Assembly: GCF_014647375.1 (NCBI RefSeq)
Contig: NZ_BMPB01000005.1
Location: 62,001-126,000 of the forward strand
Source: Parabacteroides faecis
GTDB taxonomy: Bacteria; Bacteroidota; Bacteroidia; Bacteroidales; Tannerellaceae
Direction: 5' to 3'
DNA length: 64,000 bases
The notes beneath the pieces are model-generated. The model had not been told where the DNA came from, did not search any database, and saw only the letters and a list, made by a program, of their open reading frames with translations. Below, one piece after another: positions 1-9,672 of the stretch. How positions within the stretch are numbered: the first letter of the stretch is position 1; each line of letters begins with the position of its first letter. A program made the translations under genes and the position numbers.

Positions 1-1580
1 AAGAGGAGCAACGGCGTAAACTGATTTCGCTGAATGCAGAGATAGAACAGGTGACAGCCTCTAAATTGCAGTTCTTTACGAATATCTCCCATGAAGTACG
101 TACTCCGTTGACTCTGATACTCGGCCCGCTGGACAAGCTGCTTAATTTGTTGCATGATTCGCCCTATATATCCGATCTGGAACTGATCCATAAGAATGCA
201 GGCCGTTTGCTCAGGGTGATCAATCAGATCCTGGATTTCCGGAAAGTGGAGAATAAACAGGAGACACTAAAAATCCGCGAAGTCGAGATCGTCTCTTTTG
301 TCAGCGAGCTGAAGTCTTATTTCAACAGTATGGCGAAGGTACGTTCCATCGATTATACATTTTTCCCGGAGATGAAAGAGTGTACTGTCTGGATGGATGC
401 CGACCTGATGGAGAAAGTTCTGGTTAATCTGCTGTCCAATGCCTTCAAATTCACTCCCGAAGGAGGAAAGATTCGTGTGTCCCTTTACGATAAAGGAGAA
501 TGGGTAGAGATTGGTGTCGAAGATAGCGGCTGTGGTATAAAAGAGGAAAATATACCTTATTTATTCAACCGCTTTTATTCGGAGAATGGCCGGGTTGGTA
601 CCGGTATCGGCCTTCATTTGGTGGATGAATATGTCCGGATGCACAATGGTAAGGTGTCTGTCGATAGTACATTGGGTAAAGGGTCCTTATTTACCGTCAG
701 TCTCAGAAAAGATAAAAAAGAACTGAAAGGGGATTACATAACGGAAACGCCTGTCTCGCTGCTGGCTTATGATGCCTCCCAGTTGGATGATTCGGAAGAA
801 AGAGCGTTGGTAAGCAAGGAGTATCCTTATACGGTTCTTATTGTGGAGGACGACGATGAGGTGCGGAGTTTCCTGGAAAAAGAGCTGTCCGCTAACTTCC
901 GTGTTCTGACAGTTACCAATGGAAAAGTCGCTTTGGCAATTTTGCAGGATGAGGAAGTCTCGTTGGTGTTAAGCGATGTAATGATGCCGGAGATGAATGG
1001 TTTTGAGTTATGCCGGTCGATAAAGACGGATTTGCTGACAAGCCATATACCGGTGATTCTCCTGACGGCTTTGTCTGACGAACGTCAGCGGATGTACGGT
1101 ATCTCAGGCGGTGCGGACGGTTATATCCAGAAACCGTTCCGGATCAACTATGTGAAGATCCGCATTGTCCGTATCCTGGAGGAACGCAGACGCTTGCGGG
1201 AACAACTGTTGCATAAATTGCAGGATAGCAACCTACTGATGTCAGAGCCGGAGAAAGTGGAAAATATGGATGACCTTTTCCTTCGTAAATTTGTGACACG
1301 TATAGAAGAAATTTATACGGACCCGGAATTTAACGTCGAAAAACTAAGTGACACCCTGGGCCTGTCACGCGGGCATTTACACCGTAAGATAAAAGAACTG
1401 ACCGGAACGACTCCTGTCGACTTTCTTCGTAATTACCGCCTGGGAAAAGCGGCACAGTTACTTAAACAAAAACAATATTCAGTCAGCGAGATAGCCTATC
1501 AGACAGGTTTCTCTTCTCCCGCTTATTTCTCGAAATGTTTTAAAGCGGTGTATAATATGACTCCTTCCGAATTCCAGTAA
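1..1580 (+). CDS. Hybrid two-component system sensor/regulator (HTCS), C-terminal part, cut by window edge
   Basis: The reading frame is open from base 3 to the stop at 1580, so only the C-terminal part is present; the periplasmic sensor domain lies outside. Visible in order are a HisKA domain with the phospho-acceptor His in SHEVRTPL (codon 90-92), an HATPase domain (NLLSNAFKF, DSGCGI, GTGIGLHL), a receiver domain whose acceptor Asp is in LSDVMMPEMNG (codon 975-977), and a C-terminal AraC-type helix-turn-helix ending in a YFSKCFK motif. This is the one-protein HTCS layout of Bacteroidota. It sits directly upstream of and on the same strand as the fructan genes. By analogy with BT1754 of B. 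thetaiotaomicron it probably senses fructose or fructo-oligosaccharide and activates the susC promoter. The ligand is inferred from context only, because the sensor domain is not visible. Confidence 0.93.
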   Translation, partial: EEQRRKLISLNAEIEQVTASKLQFFTNISHEVRTPLTLILGPLDKLLNLLHDSPYISDLELIHKNAGRLLRVINQILDFRKVENKQETLKIREVEIVSFVSELKSYFNSMAKVRSIDYTFFPEMKECTVWMDADLMEKVLVNLLSNAFKFTPEGGKIRVSLYDKGEWVEIGVEDSGCGIKEENIPYLFNRFYSENGRVGTGIGLHLVDEYVRMHNGKVSVDSTLGKGSLFTVSLRKDKKELKGDYITETPVSLLAYDASQLDDSEERALVSKEYPYTVLIVEDDDEVRSFLEKELSANFRVLTVTNGKVALAILQDEEVSLVLSDVMMPEMNGFELCRSIKTDLLTSHIPVILLTALSDERQRMYGISGGADGYIQKPFRINYVKIRIVRILEERRRLREQLLHKLQDSNLLMSEPEKVENMDDLFLRKFVTRIEEIYTDPEFNVEKLSDTLGLSRGHLHRKIKELTGTTPVDFLRNYRLGKAAQLLKQKQYSVSEIAYQTGFSSPAYFSKCFKAVYNMTPSEFQ

Positions 1581-1593
1581 GATTGAAAATATA

Positions 1594-1652
1594 ACAAATG
1601 TCATCTGATTATGACAAATGTCGCATGCTGTAGGCTTTTTCTTACAGATGTT
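1594..1652 (+). promoter_or_regulatory. Candidate HTCS operator: spaced direct repeats
   Basis: ACAAATGTC occurs at 1594-1602 and again at 1614-1622, exactly 20 bp apart. A looser third copy, ACAGATGTT, is at 1644-1652, a further 30 bp on. Two and three helical turns put all three on one DNA face, as expected for AraC-type regulators. The first two copies also overlap an inverted repeat, TGTCAT-N6-ATGACA (1599-1616). The site lies between the HTCS gene and susC. Confidence 0.5.
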
Positions 1653-1706
1653 ACATTTATTATCGACTTGAGCAGGATTGTGATCGTCGGCTATTCAGGC
1701 GGGTGG

Positions 1707-1714
1707 TATTTTTG
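1707..1714 (+). promoter_or_regulatory. Probable -7 box of the fructan susC promoter
   Basis: TATTTTTG fits the Bacteroides -7 consensus TAnnTTTG and lies 35 bp before the susC start. No good -33 TTTG is found at 19-21 bp; the nearest TTG (1678-1680) is 26 bp away. A weak -33 box suits an activator-dependent promoter. Confidence 0.45.
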
Positions 1715-1749
1715 TCGAAAATAATTGTTCAACAAATAAATTTAAACAC

Positions 1750-4700
1750 ATGAAAACATCACTCACTAAATGGTGCCTCTGTGTCTGCCTGTTATTCTTT
1801 ATACAGACAGTTTGCGCACAACAAGTGTCTGTAAAAGGTGTTATCACAGCCAAATCAGACGGATATCCTGTTATCGGTGCCTCTATTGTGCAGACAGGAA
1901 CCACAAATGGGATCGTATCCGACCTGGATGGTAAATTTACACTGGATGTGCCGGCCGGCTCATCATTGACCATATCTTATATAGGTTATAAGACAATCAC
2001 GTTGAAGGCTGCTCCGGAGATGGAGATCGTTATGGAAGACGATTCGCAGGCATTGGAAGAAGTGGTCGTAACAGGTTATACCACCCAGCGGAAAGCTGAT
2101 CTGACCGGTGCCATATCGGTGGTCAGCATGGACGATATTGCAAAGCAAAATGAAAATAACCCTATGAAAGCATTGCAAGGACGTGTCCCGGGTATGAATA
2201 TTACAGCCGACGGTAATCCGAGCGGAAACACCACGATCCGTATTCGTGGTATCGGGACGTTAAATAACAACGATCCTCTTTATATTATCGACGGAGTACC
2301 GACGAAAGCCGGCATGCATGAACTGAATGGGAATGATATCGAATCCATTCAGGTTCTGAAAGATGCCGCTTCCGCTTCCATCTACGGTTCGAGAGCCGCA
2401 AACGGGGTAATCATCATTACGACTAAAAAGGGGAAGGAAGGACAGTTGAAGATCAACTTCGACACATCTGTTGCTGCTTCTATGTACACGAATAAAATGG
2501 AGGTGCTGAATACCGAACAGTATGGCCGTGCCATGTGGCAGGCTTATGTCAATGAAGGACAGGATCCCAATACCAATGCCTTGGGTTACAAATATAATTG
2601 GGGATATGATCCGAACGGTTACCCATTGCTGAACAGTATCAGCATGTCTAAATATCTGGATGCGGCCAATACGGTGCCGGCAGCGGATACCGACTGGTTT
2701 GACGAAACGACCCGTACCGGTATTATACAACAATATAATGTATCGGTAAGCAACGGCTCTGAAAAAGGAAGTTCTTTCTTCTCTTTGGGTTACTATAAAA
2801 ACCTGGGTATTATTAAAGAGTCTGATTTCGAGCGTATCTCAGCCCGTATGAACTCTGATTATAATCTGATTGGGAAAGTCCTGACGATCGGTGAACATTT
2901 TACCTTGAATCGTACTTCTGAAGTACAGGCTCCGGGTGGCTTCCTGCAGAATGTATTGCAATTCAATCCCTCTTTGCCTGTATATACTATTAACGGAGAA
3001 TATGCCGGCCCGGTAGGAGGATATCCCGATCGTGAAAATCCGGTAGCAAGACTCGAACGTAATTCGGATAACCGTTATACCTACTGGCGTATGTTCGGTG
3101 ATGCTTATATAAACCTGAATCCGTTCAAAGGCTTTAATCTCCGCTCCACTTTCGGATTGGATTATGCCCAGAAAGCACAGCGTATTTTTACTTATCCGAT
3201 TACCGAAGGAAATGTAGCAAACGATAAAAATGCTGTCGAGGCAAAACAGGAACACTGGACGAAATGGATGTGGAATGCGATCGCAACCTATAATCTGGAA
3301 GTGGGTAAACATCGTGGCGACGCTATGGTCGGTATGGAGCTTAACCGGGAAGATGATATGAGTTTCTCAGGTTATAAAGAAGATTTCTCTATTCTTACCC
3401 CTGATTATATGTGGCCGAATGCCGGTTCGGGAACGGCTCAGGCTTACGGTATAGCCGAAGGATATTCGTTGGTTTCCTATTTCGGGAAATTCAATTATGC
3501 TTATGACGATAAATATTTGGTCTCTTTAACCGTACGTCATGACGGTTCTTCCCGCTTCGGAAAGAACAACCGGTACGCCACTTTTCCTTCTTTCTCTGTG
3601 GGATGGCGTTTGAAACGTGAAAAGTTTATGGAAAGCATTACCTGGCTCGACGATCTGAAAGTTCGTGCTTCATGGGGGCAGACCGGTAATCAGGAAATCT
3701 CCAATATAGCCCGGCATACGATCTATGTTCCTAATTACGGCGTTACGGAGTCGGGAGGTCAAAGCTACGGGACTTCTTATGATATTGCCGGAACCAATGG
3801 CGGAAGTATCCTTCAGTCCGGATTTAAACGGAATCAGATCGGTAATGATGATATCAAATGGGAAACGACTGCACAGACTAATCTGGGGGTTGACTTTTCT
3901 CTTCTCGATCAGACATTGTACGGTTCGCTCGACTGGTTCCATAAAAAGACAACAGATATTCTGGTTGAAATGGCCGGTATTGCCGCTATGGGTGAAGGCA
4001 GTACTCAGTGGATCAATGCCGGAGAAATGAAAAACGTCGGTTTTGAATTTAATCTGGGTTACCGTAATACGACCTCTTTCGGTTTGAAATATGATCTGAG
4101 TGCGAATATCTCTACTTACAGGAATGAAGTTACCGCATTACCGGCCACGGTTGCGGCAAACGGTACTTTTGGAGGTAACGGTGTGCAGAGCGTGATAGGA
4201 CATGCCAACGGTTCGCAGGTGGGTTATGTCGCTGACGGCATTTTCAGATCGCAGGAAGAAATTGATAACCACGCAACGCAGGAGGGGGCCGGTCTGGGAC
4301 GTATCCGCTGGCGTGACCTGGATAATAACGGTGTGATCAATGAAAAAGATCAGCAATGGATTTACGACCCTACTCCCGCATTCAGCTATGGCTTGAATAT
4401 CTATCTGGAGTATAAGAATTTCGATCTTACCATGTTCTGGCAAGGCGTTCAGGGAGTAGATGTCATCAGCGACCTGAAAAAAGAAACGGATTTGTGGAGT
4501 GGGTTGAATATCGGTTTCCTGAATAAAGGCAGGCGGGTACTGGATGCCTGGACGCCAACTAATTCCGGTTCGGATATTCCAGCATTATCACGCAGCGATT
4601 TGAATAATGAAAAGCGGGTTTCCACCTATTTCGTGGAAAACGGTTCTTTCCTGAAACTGCGTAATATCCAGTTAGGCTATAATCTGCCGCAGTCTTTAAC

Positions 4701-4857
4701 CAGAAAAATAAAGATGGAACGATTACGCTTTTATTTAAGTGCTCAGAATGCACTGACGATCAAGAGTAAGAGTTTTACGGGAGTGGATCCGGAAAATGCA
4801 AACTATGGTTATCCTATTCCGATGAATTTGACATTTGGCATTAACGTAGGTTTTTAA
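1750..4857 (+). CDS. SusC-like TonB-dependent transporter of the fructan locus
   Basis: This 1035-residue outer-membrane importer would move fructo-oligosaccharides into the periplasm using TonB energy. A signal peptide ends near VCAQ (about residue 24). A carboxypeptidase-regulatory-like beta domain follows (VKGVITAKSDGYPVIGAS, about 26-105), then a TonB box-like stretch (EEVVVTGY), the plug domain (ALQGRVPGMN, IRIRGIGTLNNNDPLYIIDGV, about 120-225) and a long beta-barrel ending in the aromatic C-terminus NVGF. It pairs with the SusD gene 19 bp downstream. The gene order matches the levan locus BT1763-BT1757 of B. thetaiotaomicron, so a fructan substrate is likely. There is no STN domain, which fits control by an HTCS rather than by an ECF sigma factor. 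Confidence 0.95.
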   Translation: MKTSLTKWCLCVCLLFFIQTVCAQQVSVKGVITAKSDGYPVIGASIVQTGTTNGIVSDLDGKFTLDVPAGSSLTISYIGYKTITLKAAPEMEIVMEDDSQALEEVVVTGYTTQRKADLTGAISVVSMDDIAKQNENNPMKALQGRVPGMNITADGNPSGNTTIRIRGIGTLNNNDPLYIIDGVPTKAGMHELNGNDIESIQVLKDAASASIYGSRAANGVIIITTKKGKEGQLKINFDTSVAASMYTNKMEVLNTEQYGRAMWQAYVNEGQDPNTNALGYKYNWGYDPNGYPLLNSISMSKYLDAANTVPAADTDWFDETTRTGIIQQYNVSVSNGSEKGSSFFSLGYYKNLGIIKESDFERISARMNSDYNLIGKVLTIGEHFTLNRTSEVQAPGGFLQNVLQFNPSLPVYTINGEYAGPVGGYPDRENPVARLERNSDNRYTYWRMFGDAYINLNPFKGFNLRSTFGLDYAQKAQRIFTYPITEGNVANDKNAVEAKQEHWTKWMWNAIATYNLEVGKHRGDAMVGMELNREDDMSFSGYKEDFSILTPDYMWPNAGSGTAQAYGIAEGYSLVSYFGKFNYAYDDKYLVSLTVRHDGSSRFGKNNRYATFPSFSVGWRLKREKFMESITWLDDLKVRASWGQTGNQEISNIARHTIYVPNYGVTESGGQSYGTSYDIAGTNGGSILQSGFKRNQIGNDDIKWETTAQTNLGVDFSLLDQTLYGSLDWFHKKTTDILVEMAGIAAMGEGSTQWINAGEMKNVGFEFNLGYRNTTSFGLKYDLSANISTYRNEVTALPATVAANGTFGGNGVQSVIGHANGSQVGYVADGIFRSQEEIDNHATQEGAGLGRIRWRDLDNNGVINEKDQQWIYDPTPAFSYGLNIYLEYKNFDLTMFWQGVQGVDVISDLKKETDLWSGLNIGFLNKGRRVLDAWTPTNSGSDIPALSRSDLNNEKRVSTYFVENGSFLKLRNIQLGYNLPQSLTRKIKMERLRFYLSAQNALTIKSKSFTGVDPENANYGYPIPMNLTFGINVGF

Positions 4858-4876
4858 TACAATAAATCGGTTTATC

Positions 4877-6610
4877 ATGAAAAGAATAATATATACAACA
4901 ATTTTAGGGCTAACCTTGATGTGCAGTAGTTGCTCCGACTTTCTGGAAGATCAGGTGCCTCAGGGAACGATCAGTGACGAACAGCTGAAAGATCCTGCTT
5001 ATGTAGACAATCTGGTTATATCGGCTTATGCGGTATGGATCACGGCCGAAGATATCAATTCCTCTTTCTCTATGTGGAACTACGACGTACGTTCGGATGA
5101 CGCTTATAAAGGAGGAAACGGTACGGAAGACGGAGATGTGTTTCATGCTTTGGACGTTTCACAGGGCATCATGACCACTGCCTGGAATATCAGCGACATG
5201 TGGCAACGTCTGTATAACTGTATTTCGCGTGTCAACACTGCATTGCAGTTGCTCGAACAGGTAGATGGAACCAATTATTCGTTGAAGCAGGAGCGTATTG
5301 CAGAAATGCGCTTTCTGCGCGGACATGGTCATTTCTTACTGAAACGCCTGTACAAACAGATTGTATTTGCCAACGATGCAAACTTATCGCCCGAAGAATA
5401 CAATTATTTGTCGAATACAACCTATACAAACGATGAAGGCTGGCAACAAATCGCCGATGATTTTCTGTTTGCTTATGAGAATCTGCCTGTAAAACAAGCG
5501 GAAAAAGGACGTCCGGCAAAAGCAGCAGCGGCAGCATACCTGGCAAAGACTTATCTCTACAAGGCGTATCATCAGGATAACGCAGGATCTCATGAAGTTA
5601 CGGGGATCAGTTCTGAAGATTTGCTTCAGGTGGTGAAATATACGGAGAATGCGATTATGTCGGCTGGAGGTTGTGCGCTGGAGCCGGATTTCCATTCAAA
5701 CTTCCGTCCGGAACCTCAGTATGAGAATGGGCCGGAATCTTTATGGGCAATGCAGTATTCCATGAATGACGGGACAAATAACGGTAACTGTAACTGGTCT
5801 TACGGGTTGATCGTGCCGAATATACCTGGAGTGACTGACGGAGGTTGCGATTTCTATAAACCGAGCCAGAACCTGGTGAACGCATTCAGGACAGATGCGG
5901 CCGGACATCCGGTATTCGATTCTTTTAACAGCAAAGATTATGACTCGCAGTCGGATTATGCAGACCCTCGTTTGTTCCTGACTGTCGGAATGCCCGGATT
6001 CCCTTATGCTTTCAATAAGAAATACATGATGGACGAATCTACAACCTGGAGCCGTAGTAACGGACTTTATGGTTATTACGTGACTTTGAAACAGAATGTA
6101 GATCCTGATGGAGGTTATCTGATAAAAGGATCCTGGTGGGGATCTCCGATGAACCGGATCGTATTGCGTTATGCGGATGTATTGTTGATGCGCGCCGAAG
6201 CATTGATCCAGTTGAACGACGGCCGTATCAATGAGGCTATAGGCCTGATCAACCAGGTACGTAACCGCGCCAGGCAGAGCACGTCTTCGATCTCGGATTA
6301 TGAACTGGAATATGGCGTACGTTTTAATGTGCAACCTTACGCCGGAACTTACCCGCAGCAGGATGCCCTCAAATTATTGAAGTTCGAACGTCGTGTAGAG
6401 ATGGCGATGGAATCGGAGCGTTTCTTCGACCTGGTCAGATGGGGAGAGGCTGCTGAGGTATTGAATAAGTTCTATGCAGAGGAAGCCAATGATTGTACAA
6501 TCTATTCGAACGCTTTATTCACAAAGAATAAGAATGAGTATTTACCGATTCCGTTTGCCCAGATGAGTGCCAGCAATGGCAACTATACACAGAACTGTGG
6601 AGGCTGGTAA
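4877..6610 (+). CDS. SusD-like surface glycan-binding lipoprotein of the fructan locus
   Basis: This 577-residue SusD/RagB-family protein would form the lid on the SusC barrel and capture fructan at the cell surface. The N-terminus is a lipoprotein signal with the lipidated Cys at residue 19 (MCSSCSDF), followed by acidic residues as in surface-exported Bacteroidota lipoproteins. SusD hallmarks include the early ISDEQLKDPAYVDNLV helix, YRLIN-type TPR segments, RYADVLLMRAEALIQLN, and the C-terminal KFERRVEMAMESERFFDLVRWGE segment ending in YLPIP. It lies 19 bp after susC and 26 bp before the next lipoprotein, so all are probably one transcript. Confidence 0.95.
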   Translation: MKRIIYTTILGLTLMCSSCSDFLEDQVPQGTISDEQLKDPAYVDNLVISAYAVWITAEDINSSFSMWNYDVRSDDAYKGGNGTEDGDVFHALDVSQGIMTTAWNISDMWQRLYNCISRVNTALQLLEQVDGTNYSLKQERIAEMRFLRGHGHFLLKRLYKQIVFANDANLSPEEYNYLSNTTYTNDEGWQQIADDFLFAYENLPVKQAEKGRPAKAAAAAYLAKTYLYKAYHQDNAGSHEVTGISSEDLLQVVKYTENAIMSAGGCALEPDFHSNFRPEPQYENGPESLWAMQYSMNDGTNNGNCNWSYGLIVPNIPGVTDGGCDFYKPSQNLVNAFRTDAAGHPVFDSFNSKDYDSQSDYADPRLFLTVGMPGFPYAFNKKYMMDESTTWSRSNGLYGYYVTLKQNVDPDGGYLIKGSWWGSPMNRIVLRYADVLLMRAEALIQLNDGRINEAIGLINQVRNRARQSTSSISDYELEYGVRFNVQPYAGTYPQQDALKLLKFERRVEMAMESERFFDLVRWGEAAEVLNKFYAEEANDCTIYSNALFTKNKNEYLPIPFAQMSASNGNYTQNCGGW

Positions 6611-6636
6611 TAATAATCTTTTTAAAGCATAAACAT

Positions 6637-8040
6637 ATGAAATCAATGATAAATAAAATCAGTTTGCTTCTTCTGGGATTTACGATACTGTTTGTTCTTC
6701 CGGGATGTAGCGATGACAATAAATCCGATCTTCAGTTGGATGGGGATACCTGGCTGACGGTTCTTGAACTGGATGATAATTACCAGGGAATCATAGACCG
6801 GACGACAAAAACGGTAACAGTGGCGGTTCCCGAAATATATCAAACGGACGCCATGAAGGTTACGGCTATTGAGGCTTCTGAGGGTGCTGTCACTTCCATA
6901 CAGCCGGGCGATATGGTAAATTTCTCTTTCCCTCAGGTAATTAAGGTTTCAAATGGAGATGTTTTTCTGGATTTTACAGTTCAGATAAAACATGATGAGG
7001 CTAAGATAATCTCTTTCAAGTTGAATGATACGTATGCCGGGGTAATCGACCAGACTAACCATACTATTACCGTGCGTGTTCCGGGAACTGTGGATGTGAG
7101 GAATCTGGTGCCGGTGATAACGACGTCGGAAGATGCCCTTGTAACTCCGGCTTCCGGTCAGGCTGTCGATTTTACCGATCCTGTCGATTTCAAAGTAACA
7201 TATAACACGGCTTCGGCGGTTTATAAAGTAACGGTTATTCCTACGGATGCCCCAAGTGCCGTATATGTCGGTTTGGCTGTATCCATGGACCAATTGAATG
7301 CAGAAGAGAAAGAAGCGGCAATCTGGATGCTGAATAATATTGCAAATTCACAATACATCTCTTTTGAAGATGTTCAGGCAGGAAGAATCGATTTAAGTGA
7401 ATGTAAACTGATGTGGTGGCATCTGCATATCGACGGAGGCATCGATACGATGGACAAATTCGATAAAGCGGCTCCGCAGGCTGTTAATGCTTTAGTCAGG
7501 ATGAAAGAGTTGTACAATGACGGTATGAATTTGTTGTTGACCCGTTATGCGACCTATTATGCGGCTAAACTGGGAGCGACTAAAGACGGGAACAATCCGA
7601 ATAACTGTTGGGGACAGTCGGAAGAATCGGGTGAAATAGCCGGAGGTCCGTGGAACTTCTTTATCGCAGGACACGAATCTCATCCTATCTATCAGAACCT
7701 GATCATGAATAGCGGTGAAAATGATAAGGTTTACACCTGTGATGCCGGATACAGGATAACCAACAGTACGGCACAATGGCATATCGGCTCTGACTGGGGC
7801 GGCTATGATAATAATGATGTATGGAGAGAAAAGACCGGCGGAGTCGATCTGGGTTATGGCGGTGACGGTGCTATTGTGGTTTGGGAATACCTGCCGGAAG
7901 AAACCAAAGGCGGAATTGTCTGTATCGGTTCCGGTTGCTACGATTGGTATGCCTTCGGGGTAGATGCTTCGGGTGACAAATATCACGGGAATGTTGGCCG
8001 GATGACAGAGAATGCAATCAACTATTTAATGAGTAAATAA
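6637..8040 (+). CDS. Surface fructan-binding lipoprotein, DUF4960/BT1761-like
   Basis: This 467-residue protein has a lipoprotein signal with Cys24 followed by SDDNKSD, an acidic surface-export signal. Two related beta domains follow (about 30-120 and 120-210). Both contain a YxGxIDxxxxTxTVxVP repeat (YQGIIDRTTKTVTVAVP and YAGVIDQTNHTITVRVP), indicating internal duplication. The C-terminal half, from AVYVGLAV to the end, resembles DUF4960, the binding module of BT1761. Its place between SusD and the surface GH32 matches BT1761 exactly, so it is probably an accessory levan-binding protein. The start could also be Met4. Family recognition is by pattern and position, not by a search. Confidence 0.8.
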   Translation: MKSMINKISLLLLGFTILFVLPGCSDDNKSDLQLDGDTWLTVLELDDNYQGIIDRTTKTVTVAVPEIYQTDAMKVTAIEASEGAVTSIQPGDMVNFSFPQVIKVSNGDVFLDFTVQIKHDEAKIISFKLNDTYAGVIDQTNHTITVRVPGTVDVRNLVPVITTSEDALVTPASGQAVDFTDPVDFKVTYNTASAVYKVTVIPTDAPSAVYVGLAVSMDQLNAEEKEAAIWMLNNIANSQYISFEDVQAGRIDLSECKLMWWHLHIDGGIDTMDKFDKAAPQAVNALVRMKELYNDGMNLLLTRYATYYAAKLGATKDGNNPNNCWGQSEESGEIAGGPWNFFIAGHESHPIYQNLIMNSGENDKVYTCDAGYRITNSTAQWHIGSDWGGYDNNDVWREKTGGVDLGYGGDGAIVVWEYLPEETKGGIVCIGSGCYDWYAFGVDASGDKYHGNVGRMTENAINYLMSK

Positions 8041-8051
8041 AAAATTAAATT

Positions 8052-9641
8052 ATGAGAACAATGATATATTCATTTGCCCTGACTGCCTTACTGACATCAT
8101 TTGTCGGTTGCAGTGACGACAACGATCCGGTCCTGACACAGAAAGACTGGGATGGAACCACGACTTATTTCGCTCCGACCGATGCTATGAGTTTTGATAC
8201 TTATTATAAACCTTATGCCGGTTATGTAGGCGACCCGATGCCTTTTTACGACCCGGTTGCAGGAGACTTTAAAATAATGTACTTACAGGAATTCCGGCCG
8301 AACCAGGCCGGAACTTACCATCCTGTCTGGGCGTTAAGCACTGAAGATGCGGCTTCATATACGGCGTTGGGAGAACTGATCTCTTGCGGAGGTTTGGCGG
8401 AGCAGGATGCTGCTATCGGTACGGGCAGTACGATTTATAATCCGGCCGATAAATTGTATTACACATTCTATACAGGCAATAAATATCGTCCTACGTCTGC
8501 CGATAACGGCCAGGTTGTGATGGTGGCGACTTCTCCTGACTTTAAAACCTGGACAAAGAACCGTTCTTTTTATCTGAAGGGAGATATCAACGGTTATAGC
8601 AAAAATGATTTTCGTGACCCGTATGTTTTTGAAGGAGAAGACGGAAAATATCATATGCTTGTTTCTACGACCAAAGATGGGAAAGGAGTATTGGCTGAAT
8701 ATACGTCTGCCGATATGAATAACTGGGAACATGCAGGTATATTTATGTCAATGCACTGGGATCGCTTCTATGAATGTCCCGACGTTTTCAAGATGGGAGA
8801 CTGGTGGTATCTGGTTTATTCGGATATGTCGAAATACTCCCGCAAGGTGCAGTATTTTAAAGGCCGTACGTTGGATGGGTTGAAAAATACAACCGATCCT
8901 CTTGCCTTTCCGGATAATAAAGAAGGTGTTCTGGATTCACGTGCTTTTTATGCCGGAAAAACGGCTTCGGATGGAACAAATCGTTATATTTGGGGATGGT
9001 GTCCGACACGTCCGGGCAATGATAATACGGATGTCGGTGCGGATAATGAACCGGAGTGGGCAGGAAACCTTGTCGCCCATAAAATTGTTCAGCATGCAGA
9101 CGGTACATTATCTTTTGGGTTAATAGACGGCATTGGTAATAAGTATACAACGGAATCGACCGTAAAGGTGATGGAGAAAAGCAACAGTGTATCTGAAAAT
9201 GGTGGTAGTTACACGTTGACAGGTAGTTCGTATGTTCTTTTCAATCGTTTGAATGTACATAACAAGATATCGTTTACGGTGAAAACTGCCGGTAATGCGG
9301 ATAAATTCGGTTTCTCCTTTGCCCGTGGCACCGATTCAGAAAAGTATTATTCGGTAGTTCTGAATCCGGAAGACAACGGTAATAAACGGAAAATAAATTT
9401 TGAAGAGGAAGGTGAGAGCGGTAAAGGTTTTATCGCCGGAATAGATGGTTATCTGTTCGATACTCCTACGGATCATGTATATAACGTGACCGTTTGTACG
9501 GATAATTCGGTTTGTGTGATTTATATAAATGATAACGTGGCTTATACAAACCGTATTTATGGTGTACAGCAAAATACATGGTCTGTCAATTGTTATTCGG
9601 GAACTGTGGAAGTGAGTAATCTGAAGATTAGCTATTATTAA
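8052..9641 (+). CDS. Surface GH32 lipoprotein, probable endo-levanase (BT1760-like)
   Basis: This 529-residue protein has a lipoprotein signal with Cys20 followed by SDDND, so it probably faces outward. The GH32 five-bladed propeller shows a nucleophile motif GDPMPF (Asp61) in place of the usual NDPNG, the transition-state Asp in FRDP (Asp189) and the acid/base Glu in ECPD (Glu241). The C-terminal GH32 beta-sandwich starts near residue 380. The GDPMPF variant and lipoprotein status match BT1760, which cuts levan internally at the surface so that SusCD can import the oligosaccharides. Levan rather than inulin is therefore the favoured substrate. That choice rests on family knowledge and has not been shown here. 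Confidence 0.88.
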   Translation: MRTMIYSFALTALLTSFVGCSDDNDPVLTQKDWDGTTTYFAPTDAMSFDTYYKPYAGYVGDPMPFYDPVAGDFKIMYLQEFRPNQAGTYHPVWALSTEDAASYTALGELISCGGLAEQDAAIGTGSTIYNPADKLYYTFYTGNKYRPTSADNGQVVMVATSPDFKTWTKNRSFYLKGDINGYSKNDFRDPYVFEGEDGKYHMLVSTTKDGKGVLAEYTSADMNNWEHAGIFMSMHWDRFYECPDVFKMGDWWYLVYSDMSKYSRKVQYFKGRTLDGLKNTTDPLAFPDNKEGVLDSRAFYAGKTASDGTNRYIWGWCPTRPGNDNTDVGADNEPEWAGNLVAHKIVQHADGTLSFGLIDGIGNKYTTESTVKVMEKSNSVSENGGSYTLTGSSYVLFNRLNVHNKISFTVKTAGNADKFGFSFARGTDSEKYYSVVLNPEDNGNKRKINFEEEGESGKGFIAGIDGYLFDTPTDHVYNVTVCTDNSVCVIYINDNVAYTNRIYGVQQNTWSVNCYSGTVEVSNLKISYY

Positions 9642-9672
9642 GTAAGTAGAACATCAAAAGAATAAACGTACC

